A DNA stretch of 64,000 bases from CAZOEL01 sp964578835 (GCA_964578835.1 CAZOEL010000006.1:65929-129928), one strand, 5' to 3'; positions 7,514-16,655 are shown, counted from the first letter of the stretch. Notes: generated from the letters alone by a model not told the origin. Made by a program: numbers and translations.

Positions 7514-9808
7514 TTACAGCATTCTGGAGGAAACCTTCTCCATGGCTCGTAGAACACGATCCGAAAGGAAGGGAGACCTCCGAATGCGACAGCCCAAGGC
7601 ATCCTCTACAGCCCCGGCAATGGCCGGCAGAGGCCCATTCATCCCCACCTCCCCAATGCCTTTCATCCCGAAGGGCCCGGTGGCTTCGACGGTTTCCACC
7701 GCCAGCGAAACGATCTCCGGAACATCGAGAGAAGTTGGAATGATATAATTGCTGAAGTTGTTGTTGAGAATCTTCCCCTCTCGAACCTGGAGCTCTTCCA
7801 TGAGCCCATAGCCGATTCCCTGAGCTATTGCGCCGTGCGCCTGCTGTTGAAAGCAGCTCGGATTGATAATCCGTCCGCCTTCAGTGACGGCAAGGTATTC
7901 TTTGATCTCCACTTTGCCGGTGAGCTCGTCAATTTCCACACAGGCCAGGTGCGCTGCATAGGAGAAGAGCGCGTGCGGAAAGCCTATCGTGAATTCTTTG
8001 CCCGTGTCGCAGGCATCTTTGGAGACTGGCATGACGAACTGACCGATGGAAGCGCGGTCGCTATCGGGCAGCATTCGAGCCAGGATATCCAGAGGAATCT
8101 CCCTTCCCGAGGGGAGGTGACAGACTCGACCCGGAAGCAGGGTCAGCCCTTCGGCTTCATCCAGAAAAAGCATGAGGCCGGCTCGATGCAGCAGCTTCGC
8201 TCTGAGCTGATGGCAGGCTTCAACGAGCGCATTTCCGTAAGTATAGGTCGTTCTCCCTGCCGATGACGATCCGGAGGGGTGCGTCCGGTCCGTATCGGGC
8301 TGGACAAGCTCCATGTGTGAGGCATCCTGGCAGAGAATTTCGCCGGCCATCTGGACAAACGCGCTCGAATTGCCCTGCCCCATGTCCGAGACGCCGTTGT
8401 AGACGCAAATCCTTCCTTCCGTTGTGAGCTCGACCTTCGCTATTGCCGAATCAGGAAGCCCTCTGCCATATCCCATGCCGTTGAAGACAGCGGCAAGGCC
8501 AACGCCTCTTCGCTTGAAGCGCCCGGCTGCGCGCTTCCATTTCCGCCTCTCGATCCACAAGGGATGACGGCCCAGAGCTTCGAGGCATGGCGCCATGCCG
8601 GTGGAATGGACCAGAGTCACGCCCGAGCAATTCTTGTCTCCACGTTTGAGCGCATTCTTTTGGCGGATCTCGAGTCGGCTCATGCCGAGCTTGACCGCAA
8701 GAGAATCCATCATAGTCTCAAAAGCAAAGGAGGTCTGGCACACGCCAAAGCCGCGCATGGCCCCGCCTATCGGGTTATTGGTGTACACACACCACCCTTC
8801 GATATGCGTGTTCGGAATGCGGTAGGGACCACCGGCATGTTCCATGCCGAGCGCCATGACCTCACAGCCGAGGTGGGCATAGGGCCCGGTATCGTAAAAG
8901 AGTCTGCAGTGAAGAGCGTGAAGGGTTCCGTCCGCCATCGCTCCGATCCTGTAGCGCATCCGCACCGCGTGGCGTTTGTAGCCCGCTTCCAAGCTCTCTT
9001 CCCGCTCCCAAGCCATCTTGACCGGTCTGCCTTCAGATCGCATGGCGGCAAGCGCCAGAAAGCACTGTACGGTAGCCCCGTCCTTTCCCCCGAAGCCTCC
9101 TCCCAGGCTTGGGCTTATGACCCTGATAGCTCCCACATCGAGGCCCAGAGCGTGCGAGATCTCAAAACGATCTCTGAAAGGCGCCTGTGTCGAAACGACC
9201 AAAACGATTCTTCCATCTTCATCACGCCATGCAACGCCGTTTTGGGTTTCAAGGAAAGCATGCTCCTGGAAAGGAACTTCGAAAGTTTCTTCCAGTACGA
9301 TATCGCATTGCTCGAACGCCTCGTGCGCGCGTCCCGTCTCTATGTTGGCCTTGAGCAAGAGATTTCCCGATTCATGAACGCGCGGAGCTTCAAGCCTCAA
9401 CGCATCTTCGGGATCGAAGACTCCGGGAAGAGGCTCCAGATCCACCCGGATGAGCCCGATGGCTCTCTGTAGAGCTTCTCTGCTCTCGGCCAGGACCAGC
9501 GCCACCGGGTCTCCGCAGTGTCTTACCTTCTCGTCCGCCAAAACCGGCTGATCCTTGTGCACTATCCCCTGGCGGTTCGCGCCCGTGACATCTTTTGCGG
9601 TCAGTATCGCGCACACGCCCGGCAGCGCTCTTGCCTCAGCAAAGTCGACGCCGCGGATGATCCCGTGAGGAATGCCCGCCCTCTTCACACCGGCCCACAG
9701 CAGATCTTCCCCATAGTAGTCGATTGCGAACTTCTCCTCCCCGGTGACTTTGCTCCTGGCGTCAAAACGGGGAACAGAATATCCAACCTCGATCATTTCC
9801 CTCTTCAA
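7514..9808 (-). CDS. Molybdenum hydroxylase large (molybdopterin-binding) subunit, xanthine dehydrogenase family
   Basis: The catalytic subunit, 764 residues, binding the molybdopterin cofactor. Motifs read in order: SKVTGEEKFAIDYY near the N-terminus, SLGGGFGGKDG near residue 235, NPIGGAMRGFGVCQ near 345, DMGQGN, and GIGEVGMNGPLPAIAGAVEDA near the end, with the expected catalytic Glu in GEVG. The RGFG motif resembles purine-type hydroxylases more than CO dehydrogenase, whose active loop is not seen. The start is a TTG with AGGAG seven bases upstream; the next ATG is too far from that site. It lies 21 bp after the MFS gene. Candidate substrates are N-heterocycles or aldehydes; this cannot be settled from sequence. 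Confidence 0.9.
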   Translation of the reverse strand: MKREMIEVGYSVPRFDARSKVTGEEKFAIDYYGEDLLWAGVKRAGIPHGIIRGVDFAEARALPGVCAILTAKDVTGANRQGIVHKDQPVLADEKVRHCGDPVALVLAESREALQRAIGLIRVDLEPLPGVFDPEDALRLEAPRVHESGNLLLKANIETGRAHEAFEQCDIVLEETFEVPFQEHAFLETQNGVAWRDEDGRIVLVVSTQAPFRDRFEISHALGLDVGAIRVISPSLGGGFGGKDGATVQCFLALAAMRSEGRPVKMAWEREESLEAGYKRHAVRMRYRIGAMADGTLHALHCRLFYDTGPYAHLGCEVMALGMEHAGGPYRIPNTHIEGWCVYTNNPIGGAMRGFGVCQTSFAFETMMDSLAVKLGMSRLEIRQKNALKRGDKNCSGVTLVHSTGMAPCLEALGRHPLWIERRKWKRAAGRFKRRGVGLAAVFNGMGYGRGLPDSAIAKVELTTEGRICVYNGVSDMGQGNSSAFVQMAGEILCQDASHMELVQPDTDRTHPSGSSSAGRTTYTYGNALVEACHQLRAKLLHRAGLMLFLDEAEGLTLLPGRVCHLPSGREIPLDILARMLPDSDRASIGQFVMPVSKDACDTGKEFTIGFPHALFSYAAHLACVEIDELTGKVEIKEYLAVTEGGRIINPSCFQQQAHGAIAQGIGYGLMEELQVREGKILNNNFSNYIIPTSLDVPEIVSLAVETVEATGPFGMKGIGEVGMNGPLPAIAGAVEDALGCRIRRSPFLSDRVLRAMEKVSSRML

Positions 9809-9829
9809 TAAGAGCTCCTTCCAATAGGC

Positions 9830-11053
9830 TCAACGACCGACTTCGGGAAGAGCGCCCGCCCGCGCTCTACTCTGAAGCCATCCCAGAATGACGATGAATA
9901 GAAAGCTCGCCAGGAGGAGCCCAGCGCAGATATAAAACAAGTCGCCCAGAGAAAAACCCCTGGCTAGCAGCAACCCTCCGGCATAAGGACTAAGGCAAAA
10001 TCCCGCGTCCATCATGAACAGCGCCAGATTGGCGTTCAGTCCGCGTAAGCGGGATGGCGAGATATCGAACATAACGGAATTCAGCAAGGGCAGAATAAAG
10101 CCTATACAAAGCCCGTAGCAGGCGGCAATGGAGTAGAGCATCGCTTCGGAATGCATGTGGCTGATAAGAAGGAAGCATGGCGCCAGAAGAAGCAGGGCAA
10201 CTGCCAGGAAGCGAACCTTGTCGATTCTGTCGAAGAAAGCTCCGCCCCCAAGCCTCAATGCGATCATGACCAGCGTTGAAATGGTGAAGAAGCTCCCGAT
10301 ATCTTGCAGACCTCTTTCTATGGCGTGCTTCTTCATGAAGAAGAAAACCGATGCGTAGCTGATATAGATAAGGAGGTTCACAGCCAGAACAAGGATGACG
10401 CCGGGCTCCTTCAGATTCTGTCGAATCGATTCGATATCGGGCCGCATAGTCAAGGCGCCATCGAGTCTGCTCAGGGCGTCGCCGATCCGCCGTCTCAAAA
10501 TGAGGAGTAAAACAAAGGCCGGGAGCGCCAATACTGTGACGCCCCGGTAAATGAGCGCCTCATTGTGGACGAGCGGCAGCAGAGCTTCGGTCAGAGGCGG
10601 CATGATGGCGTATGGAACCAGCACTGCGGCGCTCAGGAATCCGAACCCCTGTCCGCTTCTCTCTTTGGGAATGAAATGCACGACGAGCGCCATACTGGCC
10701 GAAACGAGCAGGACAAAGGCTGCGCCATGGAAAATGCGCAACGCTATGAGAGATGGAATCGTCACCGCGAAATCATAAGAAAAGAGGGCTACAACCAGCA
10801 TCGAGAGCGCGACAAGCATCAGGCCGGCCGCATTTCCCACATGCAGGAGCGGAATGATCGCCAGACGGAGTGCGAAAGCGCTCATGGGCTCGAGGCCGAC
10901 GAGAAATCCTCTCCATTCGACTGGAATTTCGATCCTCTCAAGATAGCCGAAGAAGCTGTAAAACACGGCCATGTTGCAGAAGGCGAAAAATGAAACCGTG
11001 GTGAGAGATACAAATTCCAGGGAAAAAAGCCTGCTTTTGCTCCGCGTGCTCAT
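9830..11053 (-). CDS. Major facilitator superfamily transporter
   Basis: An integral membrane carrier of 407 residues with about 12 hydrophobic segments and the usual break in the middle (about residues 190-220, RRRIGDALSRLDGALTMRPD). The loop after helix 2, normally rich in the GxxxDRxGRR motif, is degenerate; a partial FDRIDKVRF occurs after the eighth segment. It starts 12 bp after the HisC-like gene and ends 21 bp before the molybdenum hydroxylase large subunit, so it is probably cotranscribed and may import or export that pathway's substrate or product. Confidence 0.85.
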   Translation of the reverse strand: MSTRSKSRLFSLEFVSLTTVSFFAFCNMAVFYSFFGYLERIEIPVEWRGFLVGLEPMSAFALRLAIIPLLHVGNAAGLMLVALSMLVVALFSYDFAVTIPSLIALRIFHGAAFVLLVSASMALVVHFIPKERSGQGFGFLSAAVLVPYAIMPPLTEALLPLVHNEALIYRGVTVLALPAFVLLLILRRRIGDALSRLDGALTMRPDIESIRQNLKEPGVILVLAVNLLIYISYASVFFFMKKHAIERGLQDIGSFFTISTLVMIALRLGGGAFFDRIDKVRFLAVALLLLAPCFLLISHMHSEAMLYSIAACYGLCIGFILPLLNSVMFDISPSRLRGLNANLALFMMDAGFCLSPYAGGLLLARGFSLGDLFYICAGLLLASFLFIVILGWLQSRARAGALPEVGR

Positions 11054-11065
11054 CTCGACCGAACC

Positions 11066-12190
11066 TCATGCATTTTTATCGCTCCGCGCGATATCGGATA
11101 AGGCTTTGATGAAGGCTTCCATGGCGTCCAGATGAGAGACCGTCACTCTGATCCAGTTGGGAAATCGGAAGCCGGTCATACTGCGCACCATTACCCCTCG
11201 GGCCATGAGCTTCCGGTACGCAAAGCTATCGCTCATGGGAAGGCGCACCATCATGAAGTTGCCTTCTCCGTTGATGAAGGGAAGTCCCAGGAGCCCCAGC
11301 TCCCTAGCCAGAAAATTCTTTCCCTGCCTCACATGTTCGCGAGTGCGGAGCACGTGCTCCTCCTGCCCTACGGCGCAAAAGGCCGCCGCCTGCGCAAGGC
11401 CGTTGACGGAATAGACGACGCAGGTGCGGCGAATGATGTCAACGACCTCAGAGCTTCCAGCGAGATAGCCGATGCGAAGTCCAGCCAGCGCATACATTTT
11501 GGAAAAAGTCCTGAAAGCAACCAGATTCGGATATTCATCGATCAAAGTCATGGAATTGGGGAAATCAGGCTTTTCAACGAACTCGCAGTACGCTTCATCC
11601 ACCACAACTATTTGACGGCCGGCGACCCGGTCCAGAAAATTTCTCAGGGTTCGTTCATCCCAATAACTCCCCGTGGGATTATTGGGGTTGCATACGAAGA
11701 GGATCTTGCTTCGCTCGTCTATTTGCGAAAGCATGGCCTCCGCATCGAAGCCGAAGCCTTTTAAGGGAGTAAGTCGCGCTTCAAATCCCGAAAATTCCGC
11801 CACCCATTCGTAGACGGCAAAGGTTTTGTCAGCCGTAACGATGTTATCTCCTTCCCTGCAGAAGGCTTTTATCACGAAAGCGATTACCTCGTTGGCGCCA
11901 TTGCCCACGATGAACTGATCGGGGTGCATTCCAAAGGCTTCGGAGAGCTTGCATCTCAAGTGGTAAGCGTCGCCGCTGGGATAGATGGAAGCCTGCGGGG
12001 GCGGGAATTTGCGAATCGCTTCGCAACAGGCCGGAGGAGGTCCGAGCGGGTTCTCATTGTTATTCAAGCGAAAAAGAGTCGAGCATCCGTAGAGCTTTTT
12101 CAGGACATCGTCCGGCTTGCTGGGGACATAGGCTTCGAAGCGTTTGATATAGTCGGGAACCAGCGTGTCGAGAGGAGGAGCCTTCCTCAT
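11066..12190 (-). CDS. HisC-like class I/II aminotransferase
   Basis: A PLP-dependent aminotransferase of 374 residues, closest in look to histidinol-phosphate aminotransferases. Visible: LNNNENPLGPPP near residue 45, GNGANEVI, VCNPNNPTGS, DEAYCEF, and the PLP lysine in TFSKMYALAGLRIGYL. The start overlaps the stop of the upstream HATPase-like gene by four bases (ATGA), showing coupling. HisI and HisG lie far away at 23 kb, and the immediate neighbours are an MFS carrier and a molybdenum hydroxylase. A role in this island rather than in histidine synthesis is therefore plausible, though HisC itself is not excluded. Confidence 0.82.
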   Translation of the reverse strand: MRKAPPLDTLVPDYIKRFEAYVPSKPDDVLKKLYGCSTLFRLNNNENPLGPPPACCEAIRKFPPPQASIYPSGDAYHLRCKLSEAFGMHPDQFIVGNGANEVIAFVIKAFCREGDNIVTADKTFAVYEWVAEFSGFEARLTPLKGFGFDAEAMLSQIDERSKILFVCNPNNPTGSYWDERTLRNFLDRVAGRQIVVVDEAYCEFVEKPDFPNSMTLIDEYPNLVAFRTFSKMYALAGLRIGYLAGSSEVVDIIRRTCVVYSVNGLAQAAAFCAVGQEEHVLRTREHVRQGKNFLARELGLLGLPFINGEGNFMMVRLPMSDSFAYRKLMARGVMVRSMTGFRFPNWIRVTVSHLDAMEAFIKALSDIARSDKNA

Positions 12191-13506
12191 GGCTCTTCCC
12201 CTCGAAGCTGCAGGATTATCACATCGCCTTCGCCCGCGCAGGGCAAAACGAAGCACGGCTCAAAGCCGCATTTGAGGAGGCCTGGAGCAAAACCGGCCTG
12301 CCAGGCGACTCCCGCGTCGAGAGCGAAAAGCACGTCCAGAAAGCCTTCCTGCCGGAGAAGCTTGACATGGTGGATGACATTCTCATCGGAGTCTTCGCCC
12401 GGCCACATGGGCCGTAAGGTCACACGGCGCTGCGTACGGTCGAATTCGGCGGACAGAACCGAATGCCTGGGCAGATTCTCGCCCGCATTTAATGTGACCC
12501 GGATTTCTCTTGGAAGCACCAGCCTTTTGTACTCCCGCTCCAGAAACCCGCTTAGCTCCGGATGCGCCCAGGCAGTTCCCCCCGTATCCTCCCTCATCAG
12601 CCGGAACCATGTCTGGAGCAGCGATGAGGGGCCGTCTTCAGAGTGAGAGCGAATAGCCCCCAGCAATTCGAAGTGCTCTTCGGGCAGCTGGATTGTGGGG
12701 CGCGCATTGATCAGCCCCACGGCTCCAGTCCTGGCGATGGCGCCGATGCACCCGTCCAGCAGGCCTTCGGCAACGCCCGAGTGAGAATCTTGATTAAAAA
12801 CATAAGGCCCGAAGCATTCAACAACCTTCTTGCTCATCCAACGCCAGAGCACGGCCCCGGCTATCTCACCGGCAGGTCCAAGCGCCGCCAGAGCATCGCA
12901 TTTCCCCACGCCGATCATATCCGCCAATTTGCCGGGATAGGCAAACAGATCAGAAAGAAACCGCCTCTCGTAATAGACTCCGGCAAGCTGCGAGATGAAC
13001 TTGACTTCCTCGGGCTTGGGAGTCCGCAGGGTGAATTGCGTAATGGGGCGGGCTGTAACGATCGGATCTTCAGGAAGCTTAGGGTAGGATTTTTCTTTGA
13101 TGAGGCTCAACCTCATTTGGGCGCTATTTTCAAGACTCAAATGAAATCGGTCAACCATTCTTGAAGCAATGAGAAGGCCCATTTCGTTGAGACCGGCATC
13201 GTCCTCCATGGAAACGGTCGCCGTCAAATTGAAGGCGCGCGCGTCAAAAAGGCTGGCCGGGAAAGAAACGACTATCTGCATATAATAGCCGCCGCTCGAG
13301 CAGCGGATCTCCATGACTCCTCCACCGGGCATCACGACCCGGCACAGGTGAACGAACACCTCTTCCACAGCAAGAGTAAGCCCGAGAGCCTCACTTTTGC
13401 CAAATCCGAAACATAGGGTAGATTTTTCCACAAGAGCCGTCACCAGAGGCAGAAAAGACTCATCGGCTTCTACTGAGAGGCAAGCTTCATGCGCGTTTCC
13501 TTTCAC
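12187..13506 (-). CDS. RsbW-like HATPase domain joined to a GNAT-like/C-terminal domain
   Basis: A 439-residue two-part protein. Residues 1 to about 145 look like the anti-sigma-factor kinase fold (HATPase_c_2): ALGLTLAVEEVFVHL in the N-box position and GLNEMGLLIASRMVDRF in the G2 position. The N-box asparagine that holds magnesium is His here (codon CAC), and a DxGxG box is not obvious, so kinase activity is doubtful. From about 150 the protein resembles a GNAT-like domain (FTLRTPKPEEVKFISQLAG), then a tail that aligns with the C-terminus of the protein at 4828-5871. I chose a GTG with AAGGAGG just upstream; the longer ATG reading has no such site. It heads the minus-strand island. Confidence 0.65.
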   Translation of the reverse strand: MKGNAHEACLSVEADESFLPLVTALVEKSTLCFGFGKSEALGLTLAVEEVFVHLCRVVMPGGGVMEIRCSSGGYYMQIVVSFPASLFDARAFNLTATVSMEDDAGLNEMGLLIASRMVDRFHLSLENSAQMRLSLIKEKSYPKLPEDPIVTARPITQFTLRTPKPEEVKFISQLAGVYYERRFLSDLFAYPGKLADMIGVGKCDALAALGPAGEIAGAVLWRWMSKKVVECFGPYVFNQDSHSGVAEGLLDGCIGAIARTGAVGLINARPTIQLPEEHFELLGAIRSHSEDGPSSLLQTWFRLMREDTGGTAWAHPELSGFLEREYKRLVLPREIRVTLNAGENLPRHSVLSAEFDRTQRRVTLRPMWPGEDSDENVIHHVKLLRQEGFLDVLFALDAGVAWQAGFAPGLLKCGFEPCFVLPCAGEGDVIILQLRGEEP

Positions 13507-13716
13507 ATTCCCTCCTTGCAGGTTTGAACTGCTTCGCCCACGATTTCGGGCTTGCAAATTCATTGCCGGAGGAGTTGCAACAAAAGGGAAAAATACAGAT
13601 CATCGAAGGGGCAGGCCGCGAGGCGGCGTGCGACAAGGATGGAGTCTTCCCGCGGCAAATTGCGGGGATATAAAACGCGTGCTCCGAGGAGGGAAAGCAA
13701 TGTCTCAGCCTTGAGG

Positions 13717-15114
13717 TTATCCTCTGTTCGGCTTGGAGTCTTGTCGTGATTTTTGACTCGGCTCAGCTTTTTTAGCAGGCGATTGACATGCCTGCTTTTG
13801 TTTGCCTTTCTGGCTTGTCTTGGGCGTTTCGGCGCTTTTCTTCGGGCTGCTGACCTTTGTCGCGGCGTTTGCATTCGTTTTGCTGGCGGGAGCAGATTTA
13901 GCGGCGGCGCTTGTTTTGCTCGTTTTACTTGATGCATTCACAATTTTGACAGTGGGAGGCTGCTTGACCTGAGCCGGAACGATGATCGGCTGGTCTTTCT
14001 TCTTCAACTCCGGACCCCTGTTAGTCCCGGTTTCAGAGATTCCAGCTTTTGCGACCACCGCAGACGGTCTACCTTTGTGTGCGGTCTTTTTGTCTTTGGG
14101 CTCAGACGCAAGCTTTTCAGATTTGGGGCTCTTTGTCTTTGTAGCCATCTGAGCCGATTTGGATTTCGATTTACTGGAAACAGACGAATATTTGCGTGAA
14201 ACGTCTTTTCGAATCTGTTTGCGGATTACTGATGGCGAGGCGGAATCCGGCGGCGCATCGTCAAAGGCCGCAATAGCAGTTCCAGCGCCATCAGGAGAGG
14301 TCATCCGAAAGCCCAGGTTGAGCAGTTTTTCAGTTTCCCTGGCTCTTATGCCCGGGTTTACAGCGCCCAAAACGACAGCAAGGAGCCTGGTGTCGCCTCT
14401 TTTCGCCGTGGCCGATATATTATAGCCCGAAGAACAAACAAAGCCGGTTTTAAGACCGTCAACTCCCGGGCACACGCCAAGAAGCCGGTTCGCGTTGTGG
14501 TGCGTGCTGCTATTGAAAGTATAGGATTTCATGGAATGAATATTCAGGGTCTCCGGAAAGCGACGCAGGTAGGCCATGGATAGCGTCGCCAGGTCTCTGG
14601 CCGTACTCACCTGCCCTTTTGCCGGAAGCCCGTTGGGAGTCATAAAAACCGAATTTGTCATCCATAGCTGCTTGGCCTTCCGATTCATGAGCCTGACGAA
14701 ATCTTCGACGCTTCCGCTCATGTGCTCGGCTATGGCGACACTGGCGTCATTGCCGGATACGACGGCGATGCCTTTGATGATCTCTTCAACGGGAACCTCC
14801 TGCCCGGCCTTGAGGGACATTCTCGACCCTCCGGCGCTGGCCGCCCTTTGGCTCACCTTTACTTTGTCCCAAAGATGAAGCCGTCCGTCCTCGATAGCCT
14901 CCTGAACAATATAGAGAGTCAAGATTTTGGTTATCGAAGCGGGAGCTATGGGACTGTCGGGATTTTTCTGATAAAGAATCTTACCGTCGGTCATATCTAT
15001 GAGGATAGCGGAACGAGTGTTCACATACGCAACTTTTGCCTCGATAACGGAGGGGAGACAAAGGCCCACAAGAATAAAAAAGCACCATGCAACAACTCGC
15101 TTTTTTTCGCTCAT
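13717..15114 (-). CDS. dacA: Serine-type D-Ala-D-Ala carboxypeptidase (peptidase S11, DacA-like)
   Basis: A penicillin-binding protein that trims the terminal D-alanine from peptidoglycan stem peptides in the periplasm. A signal peptide ends near residue 26. Active-site motifs are intact: SITK (Ser and Lys), SGN and KTG, within PASITKILTLY, AVVSGNDASVA and VDGLKTGFVCSSGYN. The catalytic domain ends near residue 300. The remaining 155 residues are a low-complexity tail rich in Lys, Ser, Ala and Thr, not the usual C-terminal beta domain and amphipathic anchor. The tail could bind the acidic cell wall or membrane; that is inference. The gene is divergent from mreB. Confidence 0.9.
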   Translation of the reverse strand: MSEKKRVVAWCFFILVGLCLPSVIEAKVAYVNTRSAILIDMTDGKILYQKNPDSPIAPASITKILTLYIVQEAIEDGRLHLWDKVKVSQRAASAGGSRMSLKAGQEVPVEEIIKGIAVVSGNDASVAIAEHMSGSVEDFVRLMNRKAKQLWMTNSVFMTPNGLPAKGQVSTARDLATLSMAYLRRFPETLNIHSMKSYTFNSSTHHNANRLLGVCPGVDGLKTGFVCSSGYNISATAKRGDTRLLAVVLGAVNPGIRARETEKLLNLGFRMTSPDGAGTAIAAFDDAPPDSASPSVIRKQIRKDVSRKYSSVSSKSKSKSAQMATKTKSPKSEKLASEPKDKKTAHKGRPSAVVAKAGISETGTNRGPELKKKDQPIIVPAQVKQPPTVKIVNASSKTSKTSAAAKSAPASKTNANAATKVSSPKKSAETPKTSQKGKQKQACQSPAKKAEPSQKSRQDSKPNRG

Positions 15115-15625
15115 TCCATGACTCCTTGAAACCTCTGAGACTATTCCGTTCGCTGCTCCACACTCACCTCACAGCAAGACTTCCTGCATTAGCCGCAAAC
15201 TACTTATGGAAAGTGGTTTTATAAGCTCATCGCTTTTTTAGCGTAAAAACATGACCGACGCCAGTGGGATTTGAAAAACTACATCGGGCTACAGCAGGTG
15301 CAAGCTCCAAGCCATGCGCTGAAAAAACTGCCGTGTTCTCCTATCAACCCTTGCATGGGCCGATCAAAAAAGCGCTAATCGGGAGGGGACAAAGCATCCA
15401 AAAGCATCTGCGTAGGCCTCATAGCATACCCATTCCGCGCTTGGTGTCAATGATGGGATTTGAATTCTCGAGGCGTTGAAGTCAAAATGCGTCACAAATC
15501 ATCCGTGGGCAACTAACTTTTTACACAGAGACGTCAAGATTTGCTATATAAGTCTAATGACATCCAGGCCCCTGTATTGGATGACAATCAAATAAAACAG
15601 CGATTTGGAGGAAGGAAAGATTAAG
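15115..15625. other. Intergenic region between divergent dacA and mreB
   Basis: About 510 bp with no convincing gene. It must hold the promoters of both neighbours. An A/T-rich stretch with a TATATAAG run near 15545-15555 could be a -10 region for mreB, but I see no matching -35 box at standard spacing. A 71-codon frame on the plus strand lacks a ribosome-binding site and family likeness. Confidence 0.5.
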
Positions 15626-16648
15626 ATGATCGGGCGCATGTTGGACTTTCTCTCAAGAGACATGGCAATGGATCTCGGTACGGCTAACACTTTGATTTAC
15701 GTGCGGAGCAAAGGCGTCGTCCTCGATGAGCCATCCATGGTTGCCATGGACAAGAACACTAACAAGGTGGTTGCCGTTGGCAAGGAAGCCAAGAGCTTAT
15801 CCGGCAGACATGGAAAGCACATTGTGAGCTGCCGGCCTCTCAAGGATGGAGTCATTCACGACTTCGAACTGGCTACCTACATGATTCGAACCTTTCTTGG
15901 AAAGGTATTCAGACGGTTTCCGCTCTCGCGCCCACGGCTGGTAGTGGCCGTGCCCGCAGGAATCACTTCGGTTGAAAAACGCGCCGTTATGGAGGCGTCC
16001 GCCATGGCGGGGGCAGGCAAGATCTTTTTGATCGAAGAGCCCATGGCGGCGGCAATCGGAAGCGGTCTTCCCATAGACAAGCCGATGGGCCATTTGATTG
16101 TCGATATCGGGGGAGGAACTACAGAGGTTGCGGTGATAAGCAAATTCGCGGTGGCGTGCAGCGAATCGCTGCGCATTGCGGGAGATGAAGCCAACGAAGC
16201 CATCTGCAGCTATGTGCGGCGCGAGCACCGCATCGGCATAAGCGATATGATGGCGGAGACGATCAAGATGAAAATAGGATCCGCCGTACCTCTTAAGAAG
16301 ACGCTGGAAGTCAAGCTCCGAGGGAAAGACATTTCCACAGGCATGCCCAAGATCGTAACTCTCAACGATGGAGACATTAGAAACGCTATTAAAGAGCCAA
16401 CGATGGCAATAGCAGAGGCCGTACGGAGAGTATTGGAGAAGGCGTCTCCGGATCTGGCGTCGGATATTGCGGAAAGCGGAATTTGGCTCGCGGGTGGAGG
16501 CGCTCTTCTGAAAGGCTTGAGGTTACTACTGCACCAGACGACAGAGCTCGACGTGAATAAAGCCGAAGACCCGTTGCGAGCTGTGATAAGAGGAGCCGGA
16601 GCAGTTACGGAAAATTTCGACTTCTATCGCGACGTTTTTCTAAATTAG
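15626..16648 (+). CDS. mreB: Rod-shape protein MreB (actin-like)
   Basis: A bacterial actin of 340 residues that organises lateral cell-wall synthesis under the inner membrane. Nucleotide-binding motifs of the actin fold are clear: MDLGTANTLIYV near residue 15, VPAGITSVEKRAVMEA near 110, IVDIGGGTTEVAVI near 160, and LAGGGALLKGL near 295. The amphipathic start MIGRMLDFLSRD fits membrane binding. I chose the ATG after GGAGGAAGGAAAG. It stands alone: mreC, mreD, mrdA and rodA are not next to it, so it may be a second MreB paralogue rather than the main one. A perfect palindrome follows the stop. Confidence 0.92.
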   Translation: MIGRMLDFLSRDMAMDLGTANTLIYVRSKGVVLDEPSMVAMDKNTNKVVAVGKEAKSLSGRHGKHIVSCRPLKDGVIHDFELATYMIRTFLGKVFRRFPLSRPRLVVAVPAGITSVEKRAVMEASAMAGAGKIFLIEEPMAAAIGSGLPIDKPMGHLIVDIGGGTTEVAVISKFAVACSESLRIAGDEANEAICSYVRREHRIGISDMMAETIKMKIGSAVPLKKTLEVKLRGKDISTGMPKIVTLNDGDIRNAIKEPTMAIAEAVRRVLEKASPDLASDIAESGIWLAGGGALLKGLRLLLHQTTELDVNKAEDPLRAVIRGAGAVTENFDFYRDVFLN

Positions 16649-16655
16649 GAAAATC

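Noticed and set aside
8564..9472. A 302-codon plus-strand frame opposite the molybdenum hydroxylase large subunit
   Set aside because: Antisense to conserved molybdopterin-binding motifs; no likeness to a protein family.
15130..15600. A small RNA or riboswitch between dacA and mreB
   Set aside because: No conserved secondary-structure signature could be recognised by reading; covariance-model search would be needed to reopen this.
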